NCBI GenBank assembly: GCA_042096455.1
Contig: JBELLU010000003.1
Coordinates: 1-64,000 of the forward strand
DNA: 64,000 bases
Direction of reading: 5' to 3'
From: UBA7445 sp042096455
GTDB lineage: Bacteria; Verrucomicrobiota; Verrucomicrobiia; Opitutales; Coraliomargaritaceae
The translations under genes were made by a program, and so were the position numbers. Positions 1 through 10,709 of the stretch are shown piece by piece (positions within the stretch are counted from its first letter, which is position 1; each line of letters begins with the position of its first letter). The notes under the pieces are model-generated. The model did not search any database, was not told the origin of the DNA, and was given only the letters and a program-made list of their open reading frames with translations.

Positions 1-1888
1 ACTCGTCCAGCATCCGGGTACCCTCGCGCGGCTTGATCTGGTCGGCCTTGGTGGCGCGGTCGATCTGTTTCTTCATCATGCGGGTCAGTAAATGGCCATC
101 GTATTGCGTGAAGCCCAGAACGTCATTAATCGTAAAGCCCTTGATGCTGTCCTCAATATAGAAACCGTCTTCTTCATCATCCTCCAAAAAGACGTGCACT
201 TCATCGACCCGACCAAAGAGGTTGTGCAAGTCTCCCATGATATCCTGATAGGCGCCCACCAGAAAAACCCCGAGGTAATAGGGTTTTTTAGGATCAAAGG
301 GATGGAGGCGAATGCTGTGTCGAACATCCTCGACATCGGTGAATTTGGAAATTTTTCCCTCACTATCGCAAGTGATGTCCACCAAAGTTGCGTCCACGGT
401 GGGTTTTTCATCGAGGCGGTGGATCGGCGCAAGGGGAAAGAGTTGATCGCAGGCCCAGTGGTCGATCAGGGATTGAAAGACCGAGAAATTGCAAACGTAT
501 TGCTCCGCCATGGCGACGGGCAATGATTCGAGTTCCTCGGGCTTATAAGCGGAGGAATCCCCGCTGGGAACGAGTTCGCGACAGATCGCCCAGTAAAGCG
601 CATCGGCGTCCGCTTTGTCCTTCAGCAGCAAGTAACCGAGGTTGAAAAGGTTATTGGCTTCCTCGATTTTTTGCTGGGCATCGTGGTAGCGCTCCAGCGG
701 GCTTGAATTGTGGCTGTTCTCGAGGATTGCGTGCAGGTCGCGAATGACGGCGTTTCGTTTGGCATCCGCGGTGACTCTCGGCGCAACTGAAGTTTTTGAA
801 ATGCGGTCACATACTTCGGTGACAAGAATGGAATGCGGCGCGACGATGGCGCGTCCACTTTCTGAGATAATATCGGGAACCGCGACATCGGCATCCTCGC
901 AGATCGTTTTAATATTATACACGACGTCGCGGGTGTATTCGCGCAGGGTGTAATTCATGGAGCTTTCAAAATTACTGCGCGAACCATCATAATCAATACC
1001 GAGACCGCCACCGACATCGATCAGGCGCATCGGAAACCCAAGCTTGCTCAATTCACAATAGAAACGCGCCGCCTCGACGGTCGCTTTTTTGATGGTCTGA
1101 ATGTTGGGTACCTGGGAACCGATATGGAAATGAATCAATTGGAGGCAATCGGCGAGGCCGGCACGTTTTAGACGGCGCGCGGCATCCATAACCTCGGGGC
1201 TGGTCAGTCCGAATTTGGCATTTTCACCGGAGGAACTCGCCCATTTGCCCTCCCCTGCGGTGGCGAGCTTGATGCGAAACCCAATGAGGGGGCGCACTCC
1301 GGTTTGCTTACTCAGTTGGATAATGCGGCGCACTTCACTGAGCTGCTCAACAACAAGGAAGATGGATTTGCCCAGACGGCGACCGGAGAGGGCCATGCGG
1401 ATAAAGGCATCATCTTTGTAACCATTGCAAATAATCAGGGATTCCGGATCTTTGTGCATCGCCAGGGCGATCATGAGCTCGGGCTTGCTGCCGCACTCAA
1501 ATCCATAGTTGTAGGGAGTGCCCGCGTCCTGAATTTCCTCAACGACCTCACGCAATTGATTGACCTTAATCGGAAAAACCCCGCGGTAGCGCCCGCCGTA
1601 GTTTTCCTCTTTGATCGCCTGCGCAAAGAGTTCATTCAGTCGGACCACTCGCGTGCGCAACAAATCCTGAATGCGGATCGTGAGCGGTAGTTTGTGTCCC
1701 TTGCCAAGCGCCTCCGTCACGATGTCATGAATCCGAATCGTCGCGTTGTCGCCATGGGGATGCACCAACAAGAACCCATCAGAATCCACGGAAAAGTGCC
1801 CGCCGCCCCAGTGCTTTAATCCGTAATACTGCTCGGCATCAGCGGTAGACCATGATTCCGGCTCAAGTGATGGTGTGTTTGGATTCAT
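1..1888 (-). CDS. speA: Biosynthetic arginine decarboxylase, C-terminus cut by window edge
   Basis: PLP-dependent decarboxylase converting arginine to agmatine, first step of the ADC route to putrescine. About 629 codons lie in the window; the reading frame is still open at base 1, and the family is usually 630-660 residues, so only a short tail is missing. The start is the ATG at 1888 (MNPNTPSLEPESW). The N-terminal part has the PLP-lysine context PIKVNQ, then GFECGSKPEL, a barrel with IHFHIGSQ and the glycine-rich phosphate-binding stretch DVGGGLGIDYDG, and the substrate region ISESGRAIVAPHS. This is the SpeA fold-III type, not the inducible AdiA type. The two later enzymes of the route (agmatine deiminase and N-carbamoylputrescine amidase) are at 18.4-20.3 kb. 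The gene is transcribed away from gcvH with 79 bases between; no clear promoter is seen there. Confidence 0.95.
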   Translation of the reverse strand, partial: MNPNTPSLEPESWSTADAEQYYGLKHWGGGHFSVDSDGFLLVHPHGDNATIRIHDIVTEALGKGHKLPLTIRIQDLLRTRVVRLNELFAQAIKEENYGGRYRGVFPIKVNQLREVVEEIQDAGTPYNYGFECGSKPELMIALAMHKDPESLIICNGYKDDAFIRMALSGRRLGKSIFLVVEQLSEVRRIIQLSKQTGVRPLIGFRIKLATAGEGKWASSSGENAKFGLTSPEVMDAARRLKRAGLADCLQLIHFHIGSQVPNIQTIKKATVEAARFYCELSKLGFPMRLIDVGGGLGIDYDGSRSNFESSMNYTLREYTRDVVYNIKTICEDADVAVPDIISESGRAIVAPHSILVTEVCDRISKTSVAPRVTADAKRNAVIRDLHAILENSHNSSPLERYHDAQQKIEEANNLFNLGYLLLKDKADADALYWAICRELVPSGDSSAYKPEELESLPVAMAEQYVCNFSVFQSLIDHWACDQLFPLAPIHRLDEKPTVDATLVDITCDSEGKISKFTDVEDVRHSIRLHPFDPKKPYYLGVFLVGAYQDIMGDLHNLFGRVDEVHVFLEDDEEDGFYIEDSIKGFTINDVLGFTQYDGHLLTRMMKKQIDRATKADQIKPREGTRMLDE

Positions 1889-1967
1889 TTTCCCCTGAGG
1901 CAGCAAAAACCATAACTAAGTGAGTTGAACTCCGGCAGGGAAAAAACTTCGCCGCAGGAGGGTGTGC

Positions 1968-2348
1968 TTATATCAACGCGGAATAATCCCCGGGCTTCAG
2001 CAGCGCTTCCGTCTCGGCGGGTTCAGTGAGGCGGATTTTCAAAAGCCAACCCGCCTGGTAGGGATCGCTGTTAAGCAAGTCAGGCGCGGTATCGGCCTCT
2101 GAATTGATGGCAATCACCTCGCCGGCTGCCGGCATGTAAAGATCCGAGGCCGCCTTGACTGATTCAACCACTCCGAAAGTGTCGCCACTTTGAAAACTGG
2201 CACCCGCCTCCGGAAACTCAATGAACGTTATATCGCCAAGACTCTCTTGGGCGTAATCGGTTATACCAACAGTCGCGGTGCCATCCTCATGGAGGCGAAC
2301 CCATTCGTGGTCTTTAGTGTATAGAAGGTCTTCAGGTACGCTGGACAT
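1968..2348 (-). CDS. gcvH: Glycine cleavage system H protein
   Basis: Small lipoyl carrier protein of the glycine cleavage system, shuttling the aminomethyl group between the P, T and L proteins. It has 126 residues, the normal length. The lipoylated lysine is K65 in GVVESVKAASDLY, preceded by the family's EWV and GITDYAQESLGDI segments. No gcvT, gcvP or lpd lies within the window, so the rest of the complex must be elsewhere; solitary gcvH is not rare and can also serve in lipoate relay. It sits 33 bases downstream of the PEGA lipoprotein gene on the same strand and could be read from the same promoter. Confidence 0.95.
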   Translation of the reverse strand: MSSVPEDLLYTKDHEWVRLHEDGTATVGITDYAQESLGDITFIEFPEAGASFQSGDTFGVVESVKAASDLYMPAAGEVIAINSEADTAPDLLNSDPYQAGWLLKIRLTEPAETEALLKPGDYSALI

Positions 2349-2381
2349 GCGCGCAAATTACACCAGAAATACTCCGCCTGG

Positions 2382-2897
2382 CTAGACATTTTCCTCAAAG
2401 AAGGAAATAATCTGCTCGATGATATACTTGTGCTCCGCTGCGGAGATTTCACCATCCTCCAGACGGCGATCTGCCTCAAGTGCTTGGATTGCCATCTTCT
2501 CAAAAGGATCGGCCCCCAGAGATGCAGGAACCAAGTCACTCTTCATGTCCGCATCCATCGTGCCAGGCTTCAGATCAACATAATATCCGAGGTCTTCGGA
2601 AAGGCCAAAACGGATAAAATTTTTGCTCTTTTCGTTGGGCACCGGGGTGAAATATTTCACCGCTTGATTGTAGCCCTCCTTCATCAAGCGCACTTCATGC
2701 ACAATCTTTCGGGGCAGCGCGGTCACGTAGGGCGTAATCCCAACGGCTTCACCATTGATGTAAACACTGCACTCGTTCGGAAAGGAAACAATCGTGACCT
2801 CCTGAGGCACGCCCTTTTCAAAATAAGCGCAACCGCTCATGAATAGGACGATTAATAAAGTTAAACTTAGGAATTGGGGTAGGTGTTTATTTTTCAC
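2382..2897 (-). CDS. PEGA-domain lipoprotein
   Basis: Predicted outer- or inner-membrane lipoprotein of 171 residues and unknown role. A signal peptide ends in a lipobox with the acylated cysteine at C23 (LFMSGC). Residues about 33-85 form a PEGA domain (sequence around TIVSFPNECSVYINGEAVG, then a TPY turn), a small beta fold common on surface proteins. The last 40 residues (LEDGEISAAEHKYIIEQI) look like a short helical oligomerisation tail of the SHOCT kind. A good sigma-70-like promoter lies just upstream, and gcvH follows on the same strand. The function of this family is not known; the domain call is fairly secure. Confidence 0.8.
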   Translation of the reverse strand: MKNKHLPQFLSLTLLIVLFMSGCAYFEKGVPQEVTIVSFPNECSVYINGEAVGITPYVTALPRKIVHEVRLMKEGYNQAVKYFTPVPNEKSKNFIRFGLSEDLGYYVDLKPGTMDADMKSDLVPASLGADPFEKMAIQALEADRRLEDGEISAAEHKYIIEQIISFFEENV

Positions 2898-2918
2898 TAT
2901 ATTTACAATTTAATTTTC

Positions 2919-2948
2919 ATTTTAACCCCTTGGGACTTTTTCAGTCAA
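2919..2948 (-). promoter_or_regulatory. Predicted sigma-70-like promoter for the PEGA lipoprotein gene
   Basis: On the minus strand TTGACT (2948-2943) is followed after 18 bases by TAAAAT (2924-2919). Transcription would begin near 2912, giving a leader of about 15 bases before the ATG at 2897. This is a consensus match only. Confidence 0.5.
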
Positions 2949-3087
2949 GAAGGGAGTAAAAGATTTTTTATCCCTAATCGTATTGTGACATTCTGCTTGA
3001 AACAAATCCGACAGTCCTTCTTCTTTAAATTATTGTCCGCAGCGCTCAATCACTAAGCAAACCTACCGTTCTGCAAGCGCTGTCACA

Positions 3088-4152
3088 ATGCAGATGACCC
3101 TAACTTTCATAATCGCAATCGCCTTCACAATCGGCATCTCCGCCCTGTGTTCTATACTGGAAGCCATGCTTCTAAGCACCACCACCGCTGAAATCGAGGC
3201 TCTTAAAAAAAGTCATCCCGCCCGCGGCAAGCAATTGGAGCAGCACAAGGTGAATGTGGAACAAAGCAGTTCCGCAATTCTCAGCCTCAACACCATTGCC
3301 AACACCCTGGGCGCCACGATCGTTGGTGGCCTCGCGGTTCAAATCTGGCCTCAGGATGCCAATATGCTGGTCAAAATCTCCCTGATTATGGCGATTGCCA
3401 TCCTCTTTTTCTCGGAAATCATCCCGAAAAATGTCGGGGTTCTTTACCGCGCCAGCTTACAACCACTTCTGGTTCCGCCCCTCAATCTCGTCTGCGTCAG
3501 CATGACTCCAATCGCGAGCGTCGCCGGATTCATCGTGCGGTTGATCCTGCGTCCTTCCAAAGCGAAGCCCGCTGACACGGATCAGGAAATTATGCTGCTT
3601 GCCGAAAAGAGTGAGAAAGAGGGCAACTTGACCTCCCATGAACGCGAGTTGATTCACAACGCCCTGCAACTGGATGAAATTCAGGTTCACACCATCATGA
3701 CACCCCGCACGGTGGTGGAAATGTTGGATGGTTCCGAAAGCGTGGGCGCCCTCTACGCCCGCGAGAAAAACATCCCTTTTGCCCGCTTGCCGGTCTATCG
3801 CGACCACAACGAAAACTTCATCGGGATTGTGCGCCGTCGCGACATTCTCAACTTGGTCGCCAAGGATCAGGACGAGGTGCGCATTGAAGCGCTCGCAGCG
3901 GAACCGGTCTTTATTCCCGACAACGCCACTGCCGAGGACGCGCTCCAGACCTTTCTCAAAAATCAACAACAACTCGCGATTGTGGTGGACGAATTCGGCA
4001 ATATGGCGGGGGTTATCACGATGGAGGATGTCATAGAACACATCATCGGTCATGAAATTTACGAGGCCGACGACCCAGCAGTCGATATGCGGGAATTGGC
4101 TCGCGCGCGGCAATATGCTGAAAAACGCAAAGCCCGCAAAAGAACTGACTAG
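3088..4152 (+). CDS. DUF21/CBS-pair membrane protein (CNNM/HlyC family)
   Basis: Integral membrane protein of the CNNM/CorC family, linked to Mg2+ or Co2+ transport or its regulation. Residues 1-190 are the DUF21 (CNNM) domain with about four hydrophobic helices, including the typical EAMLLSTT and LNTIANTLGA stretches and FFSEIIPKNVG. Residues about 200-325 form a CBS pair, beginning at HTIMTPRT and containing VVDEFGNMAGVITMEDV. The usual third part, the C-terminal CorC_HlyC transporter-associated domain of about 80 residues, is absent: the protein stops at 354 residues with a basic tail. It is convergent with hemB and overlaps its 3' end by 4 bases. The ATG two codons downstream (3094) is an equal alternative start. 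Confidence 0.85.
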   Translation: MQMTLTFIIAIAFTIGISALCSILEAMLLSTTTAEIEALKKSHPARGKQLEQHKVNVEQSSSAILSLNTIANTLGATIVGGLAVQIWPQDANMLVKISLIMAIAILFFSEIIPKNVGVLYRASLQPLLVPPLNLVCVSMTPIASVAGFIVRLILRPSKAKPADTDQEIMLLAEKSEKEGNLTSHERELIHNALQLDEIQVHTIMTPRTVVEMLDGSESVGALYAREKNIPFARLPVYRDHNENFIGIVRRRDILNLVAKDQDEVRIEALAAEPVFIPDNATAEDALQTFLKNQQQLAIVVDEFGNMAGVITMEDVIEHIIGHEIYEADDPAVDMRELARARQYAEKRKARKRTD

Positions 4153-5171
4153 GATTGAAGCGCGGCCTGGTCCTCGGCGTAGGCCTTTGCAAAATAGCTC
4201 AGGATGATGTCGGCACCGGCTCGTCGAATCGCGAGCAGTGACTCATCGCGGCAGGCTTTTAAATCGAGCCAGCCCTTCTCCGCCGCCGCCATGATTTGGG
4301 CGTATTCCCCGGAAACCTGGTAGGCCGCCAGCGGTAAATCCGTTGCTTCCCGAACCTCGCGAATCACATCCAAATAAGGCCCCGCCGGCTTAACCATCAA
4401 AATGTCAGCCCCCTCGCCTTCGTCCAATTCAGCCTCGGTGAGTGCCTCCCGGCGATTGGCGGGATTCAATTGGTAAGTCTGTTTGTCCAGAGGCGAATCC
4501 CCCGCCCCGGTTTTACTCCCCACCGCATCGCGAAATGGCCCATAAAAAGCAGAGGCAAATTTGGCAGAATACGCCATGATAGCGGTATGTTCGTAGTCGT
4601 TCGCGTCCAACGCGGCACGAATCGCCGCAACCCGCCCATCCATCATATCTGAAGGCGCTACCATATCGGCTCCGGCATGTGCTGCAAGCACCGCCATTTC
4701 AGCGAGTATTTCAACCGTGGCATCGTTCGCGATTTCCCCGGTGGTGGACTGCACCAATCCATCGTGCCCATGTGTTGTGTAGGGATCGAGCGCCAGATCC
4801 GCGATCACAATCATTTCCGGCAACTCCTGCTTGAGGGCACGAGTCGCCCGGAAAATCAGGCTGCCCGGGTTGAGCGCTTCTCTCCCGTCATCCCGTTTGA
4901 GGGCATCCTCAAGCTTGGGAAAAAGCGCGACTGCCGAAATACCCAACTGCAGCAGCGAGCGGCATTCCTCGATCAGCAAGGGAAGCGGCAGGCGAAAAAT
5001 GCCCGGCATGGACGCAATCGGTTCTGCCTCGCCATCACTATCGATAACAAAGAGCGGTTGTATCAATTGCGACGCCTCAAGGCGGGTCTCACAGGAAAGC
5101 TCCCTCAATGCGGAACTTCGGCGGAGACGGCGCGGTCGCCGCTGAAGGTCGAGTTTAAAGCTGCTGTCCAT
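4149..5171 (-). CDS. hemB: Delta-aminolevulinic acid dehydratase (porphobilinogen synthase)
   Basis: Condenses two 5-aminolevulinate molecules to porphobilinogen in tetrapyrrole synthesis. The protein has 340 residues from the ATG at 5171; the frame could extend to a GTG at 5219, but family homology begins right after this ATG (RRPRRLRRSSALREL). The two Schiff-base lysines are in AYSAKFASAFYGP (K204) and LMVKPAGPYLDV (K261). The metal-site segment reads DLALDPYTTHGHDG, with aspartates in place of the three cysteines of zinc enzymes, so this is the Mg-responsive Asp type. Other haem genes (hemH, hemA) are 30 kb away. The divergent cysS gene starts 101 bases upstream. Confidence 0.95.
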   Translation of the reverse strand: MDSSFKLDLQRRPRRLRRSSALRELSCETRLEASQLIQPLFVIDSDGEAEPIASMPGIFRLPLPLLIEECRSLLQLGISAVALFPKLEDALKRDDGREALNPGSLIFRATRALKQELPEMIVIADLALDPYTTHGHDGLVQSTTGEIANDATVEILAEMAVLAAHAGADMVAPSDMMDGRVAAIRAALDANDYEHTAIMAYSAKFASAFYGPFRDAVGSKTGAGDSPLDKQTYQLNPANRREALTEAELDEGEGADILMVKPAGPYLDVIREVREATDLPLAAYQVSGEYAQIMAAAEKGWLDLKACRDESLLAIRRAGADIILSYFAKAYAEDQAALQS

Positions 5172-5271
5172 GCCATTACAGTGCGCATTCCATCCTGAAG
5201 GGAAAGCGTAAAATCCCACCCGAATCCCACTTTCATCTTTTCATTTAGCGATACTCTGGCATTTTACCCCA

Positions 5272-6708
5272 ATGCCAGTTCAGCTCTACGATACGCACAG
5301 CCGGTCCCTGCGTCCCCTCGAAGCGGAAGCCAACCAACCGCTCCGTTTCTATTGCTGTGGTCCCACCGTTTATGGTCCGGCGCATATCGGCAACTTCCGT
5401 ACCTTCTTGTTGCAAGACACCCTGCGCCGCTGCCTCGAAGTTGACGGTCAAACAGTGCAGCATGTGCGCAACCTGACGGATGTGGATGACAAAACCATCA
5501 AAGGAGCAACCAAAGCCGGCCTGCCCCTCAAAGCCTTTACCCGTCAATGGACCGAGAAATTTCATGCTGACTGCGAGGCGCTCAATTGCCTCCCGCCCCA
5601 CGATGAGCCCAGCGCGGTGGAGCATATCCCGCAACAAATTGCCTTAATTGAACAATTAATAGAGAAAGGTCATGCCTACGCGACCGAGGACGGTTCCGTT
5701 TATTTCCGGGTGTCCAGTTTCGAGCAATACGGAAGCCTCTCGCGCCTGAAGGAGCGCGAACTTAAAAGCCAATCGAAAAATTCAGCGGGGCAACCCAATG
5801 ATGCGGACGAATACACGCGCGAGGCCGTGAGCGATTTTGTGCTTTGGAAGCGTCGCAAAGACGAAGATGGCGACAATTTCTGGAACAGCCCCTGGGGCGA
5901 GGGTCGTCCCGGTTGGCATCTGGAGTGTTCTGCCATGATCGAAAGCAGTTTCGGGGGAGCCACCCTTGATTTGCATGGCGGCGGGGTCGATCTTTGCTTC
6001 CCTCACCACGAAAACGAAATCGCGCAGTCGGAATGCGCCCATGGGCGACCACTTTGCAAGCACTGGTTTCACAGCGCCCACCTCATGGTTGACGGGGCAA
6101 AAATGTCCAAAAGCCTCGGCAACCTTTACACGCTCGATGATCTTTGCGCGAAGGGCTTCAGTCCGATGGCGGTGCGATACGCCCTCATCGCCGGGAGCTA
6201 CCGCCAACAATTGAACTTTACGACCGAAACCCTCCATGCCGCCCAAAGCGCACTCGCGAAACTTGAGCGATTTGCAAGCAGCCTGCTGGATAAAACCGCC
6301 GAGCCCAGCAGCGCCCTCGAGCACTACATCCAAGCGGGAAATCCCGAATCATTCGATCGCTTCAGCAAGGCATGGGAAGCGCTGAGCAATAACCTCAATA
6401 CTTCCGCAGCGCTCGGTGCGCTCTTCGGGGTCGTCGGTTCAAACCCTGCGAGCGCGCTGGATGCTCATGGTGCCCGCCAAACCCTTACCGCATTTGGAAC
6501 CTTGCTTTACGCCCTCGGTTTAAAACTCTTTACCAATAAAAACACCGAGCTCAATATTCCCGAAGACATCCGCGCGATGGGGCAAGAACGCTGGGAAGCC
6601 AAGCAGGCACGGGATTATGCGCGGGCGGACGATCTTCGTGACGCTCTTCTCGAAAAAGGTTGGACGATCAAGGACAATCCGGATGGGTTTGAAATCGAAC
6701 CGAAGTGA
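5272..6708 (+). CDS. cysS: Cysteinyl-tRNA synthetase
   Basis: Class I aminoacyl-tRNA synthetase charging tRNA-Cys; 478 residues, close to the usual 460-480. The HIGH signature appears as HIGN (residues 38-41). The catalytic zinc ligands are a cysteine in FYCCGPTVYG (28/29), C219 in HLECSAM and the histidines of FPHHENEIAQ (244/245). The class I lysine loop KMSKS is at 277-281. The C-terminal segment ARADDLRDALLEKGW is the family's tRNA-binding helix. There is no sign of damage. No T-box or other leader structure is visible in the short upstream gap shared with hemB. Confidence 0.97.
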   Translation: MPVQLYDTHSRSLRPLEAEANQPLRFYCCGPTVYGPAHIGNFRTFLLQDTLRRCLEVDGQTVQHVRNLTDVDDKTIKGATKAGLPLKAFTRQWTEKFHADCEALNCLPPHDEPSAVEHIPQQIALIEQLIEKGHAYATEDGSVYFRVSSFEQYGSLSRLKERELKSQSKNSAGQPNDADEYTREAVSDFVLWKRRKDEDGDNFWNSPWGEGRPGWHLECSAMIESSFGGATLDLHGGGVDLCFPHHENEIAQSECAHGRPLCKHWFHSAHLMVDGAKMSKSLGNLYTLDDLCAKGFSPMAVRYALIAGSYRQQLNFTTETLHAAQSALAKLERFASSLLDKTAEPSSALEHYIQAGNPESFDRFSKAWEALSNNLNTSAALGALFGVVGSNPASALDAHGARQTLTAFGTLLYALGLKLFTNKNTELNIPEDIRAMGQERWEAKQARDYARADDLRDALLEKGWTIKDNPDGFEIEPK

Positions 6709-6905
6709 GCTAAAATCACTCCCCATCGAGGTTCGAAACAGTTAAAATGATTCTTTTTATGCCGTCAGCGTCGGCACTAGTTGCTAAAAATCAAGTAATA
6801 ACAAAAGTTTTACATTTAGAAATGACTGCAGTTGACGAATGTAAAATATTAATTTTTCCTTAGTGCACATTTAACAAAATAGGATATTGTGTCTAAGTTT
6901 AAAAC

Positions 6906-7778
6906 ATGAAAAAAGTTTCCATTCAACCGGTTTCAAAGCACGTTTCAAAATGGGGCGAAGGTCCGCTATGGTGGAAGGATAGCCTCCTGTATGTCGACAT
7001 CGAAGGTCACTGCATCCATCGCCTGGATCCAGAAAGCGGTCGGGTCCAATCCTGGAATGTTCGCGAAGCGATAGGAACAGTCGTACCAACCAACGACAAC
7101 AAATTCGCTTACGCCGGCAGCAGTGGTTTTGTGCTCTTCGATCCCCGCACCAACACCAAAACACCAATGGGGAACCCCGAAAGCTCCGCGGGAAGTGCGC
7201 TTCGCTTTAATGACGGCAAGTGTGATCCTGACGGTCGTTTTTGGGCTGGAAGCATCAGCATCAAAAAACGAGAGGGGATCGCCAACCTTTACATGCTTGA
7301 TCGCCAACGCCGCCTCCATTTCAGGTTGGGCAACCTGACAAACTCCAACGGGATTTGCTGGAGCCTTGACGCCAAAACGCTCTACCACATCGACACCCCG
7401 ACCAGGCTCATCAGAGCCTATGAGTTTGACTTGAAAAACGGCACCCTCGGGAGGGAACAGAGCGTGATCGACACCGCCCTTTTTGGCTACGACTCATCCC
7501 CCGACGGCATGTGCATTGATGCCAACGGCAACCTCTGGGTCGCATTTTGTCATGGCGGTTGCGTGGCATGTTTCAACCCGCACGAGCAGAAGAAACTCAT
7601 GCACATAGATTTCCCCTGCGTTGAAACCACCGCCTGCACCTTTGGAGGTCCAAACTTGGATCGCCTTTTTGTGACCACCGGAATCCACAAGAGCAAAAAG
7701 GAAGCCGATGCCGGGAAAGTTTTTGTGGTGGATGGGCTGAATATCCGCGGCGTGCCGGCATTCCCTTACCGGGGTTAA
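6906..7778 (+). CDS. SMP-30/gluconolactonase/LRE family protein
   Basis: Six-bladed beta-propeller hydrolase of the SMP-30 family, probably opening a sugar-acid lactone. It has 290 residues, the family's normal size, with no signal peptide. The metal ligands of characterised members can all be placed: E18 (KWGEGP), N148 (TNSNGI) and D200 (SSPDGMCID); R100 and N102 fit the substrate-contact residues. The gene stands alone between cysS and thrS, without a sugar transporter or dehydrogenase next to it, so the substrate cannot be deduced. The 197-base gap before it is AT-rich and I see no clear regulatory structure in it. Confidence 0.88.
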   Translation: MKKVSIQPVSKHVSKWGEGPLWWKDSLLYVDIEGHCIHRLDPESGRVQSWNVREAIGTVVPTNDNKFAYAGSSGFVLFDPRTNTKTPMGNPESSAGSALRFNDGKCDPDGRFWAGSISIKKREGIANLYMLDRQRRLHFRLGNLTNSNGICWSLDAKTLYHIDTPTRLIRAYEFDLKNGTLGREQSVIDTALFGYDSSPDGMCIDANGNLWVAFCHGGCVACFNPHEQKKLMHIDFPCVETTACTFGGPNLDRLFVTTGIHKSKKEADAGKVFVVDGLNIRGVPAFPYRG

Positions 7779-7868
7779 CGGACCGGTTTAAAAATTATCG
7801 ACACAATACGGCATTGACTAGCCGTGACTAGAGCGTGTCTATAAGTTTTTAGACCAACATTAAGTCCT

Positions 7869-9704
<1,836 letters not shown>

Positions 9705-9886
9705 CGCGCAAACACTTCCTCCAGGAGACTCAGTAGCTGCGAGCGAGTGAGCACAGGTAATTCTTGGCATCTAGGGCTAGGACTGCTTGCAATATATTAA
9801 TTAAAAATAACTATTAATTGACTATCAGCAACTTACGTAATACTTATAGTTGCTTTTACTTCATTTTTAAACTCAAATCCGCTTCA

Positions 9887-10294
9887 ATGGAATCGGATAT
9901 AACACCCTCAATTCTTAAAAAGTGGCGCAAGGAAAAGGGACTGACTCAAACGCAGCTAGGCAAGCGGGTTGGCCTCGATAAATTTGCGATCACCAACATT
10001 GAACACGAGAAAAGGAAAATAAGTTCGCCCGAACAATTAATATTTAAACTGCTCATTTATGGAGAGCTCCCCTTCGCGGTGAGCACAAAATTAAATGAGC
10101 TGGATTTTAGCAAAACCGAGTGGGATTTTATCGCATCGCTAAGCATGCGTGAAGGATTCAGTAATCCCAACGATTGGATAAGCACGAAAATCCGCAGCTA
10201 CCTCGCCCAGATTCCGCAAGAAACCCTCCCATTGCGATTAGCCGCGGAAAGCGCTGCCAAGTATTCAAAAAACAAATCCATACCGCGAAAATAA
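9887..10294 (+). CDS. XRE-family helix-turn-helix regulator
   Basis: Small DNA-binding protein of 135 residues. The HTH (residues about 8-45) reads LKKWRKEKGLTQTQLGKRVG followed by a recognition-helix region ending in NIEHEKRK. The C-terminal 85 residues have no domain I recognise. The ATG at 9887 is chosen because the frame's first ATG (9818) adds a Phe/Tyr-rich stretch unlike the rest. A possible TTGACT box at 9818-9823 has only a poor -10 partner 17 bases on. The target is unknown; yhbY follows 64 bases later on the same strand. Confidence 0.7.
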   Translation: MESDITPSILKKWRKEKGLTQTQLGKRVGLDKFAITNIEHEKRKISSPEQLIFKLLIYGELPFAVSTKLNELDFSKTEWDFIASLSMREGFSNPNDWISTKIRSYLAQIPQETLPLRLAAESAAKYSKNKSIPRK

Positions 10295-10358
10295 AAAATC
10301 TCGCGCAACCTACCCGCTTGCGTCGGTTCCAGATTGTTGTATTTTTATACCTCAATTT

Positions 10359-10643
10359 ATGGAATCACAACCTCTCACCAGCGCCGAAAAAAAGGAACTG
10401 CGCGGCATCGCACAACGCCTGAAACCTCATATCTTCATGGGCAAGCAAGGCCTTAGTGAGCCTGTCCTCAAAGAAATCGAGATCGCCCTCACCAAAAATG
10501 GTCTCATCAAAATTCGCTTTGATGCGCCGCGAGAGACCATCCAATCACTCTGCCAGGAAATCCCTACCCGAACCGCCAGCGAGTTCGTCGGTTCGGTTGG
10601 GCGCATCGGCATCTTCTTTCGCGAGATGCCGGAAAAGAACTGA
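10359..10643 (+). CDS. yhbY: YhbY-type CRM-domain RNA-binding protein
   Basis: Single CRM-domain protein of 94 residues, the family's normal size. Relatives bind the large ribosomal subunit precursor and act in ribosome assembly. The domain shows the expected KKELRGIAQRLKPHIFMGKQGL start, a VLKEIEIAL helix and a GRIGIFFRE end. The usual GxxG loop region is recognisable in the MGKQGL segment. The gene appears free-standing between an HTH regulator and a secreted peptidase-like gene. Confidence 0.88.
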   Translation: MESQPLTSAEKKELRGIAQRLKPHIFMGKQGLSEPVLKEIEIALTKNGLIKIRFDAPRETIQSLCQEIPTRTASEFVGSVGRIGIFFREMPEKN

Positions 10644-10709
10644 CACTCCAGTCCCCGCCATTCGCTGTATTTGCATGGTTCACATACAACATATTGAAAC
10701 AGATTCGAA

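Noticed and set aside
85..1690. Several open frames on both strands across the first 1.7 kb
   Set aside because: They overlap the arginine decarboxylase reading frame on the minus strand, which runs through the window edge and has clear SpeA motifs.
6729..6760. GGTTCGA-like tRNA T-loop sequence after cysS
   Set aside because: No acceptor or anticodon stem can be folded around it.
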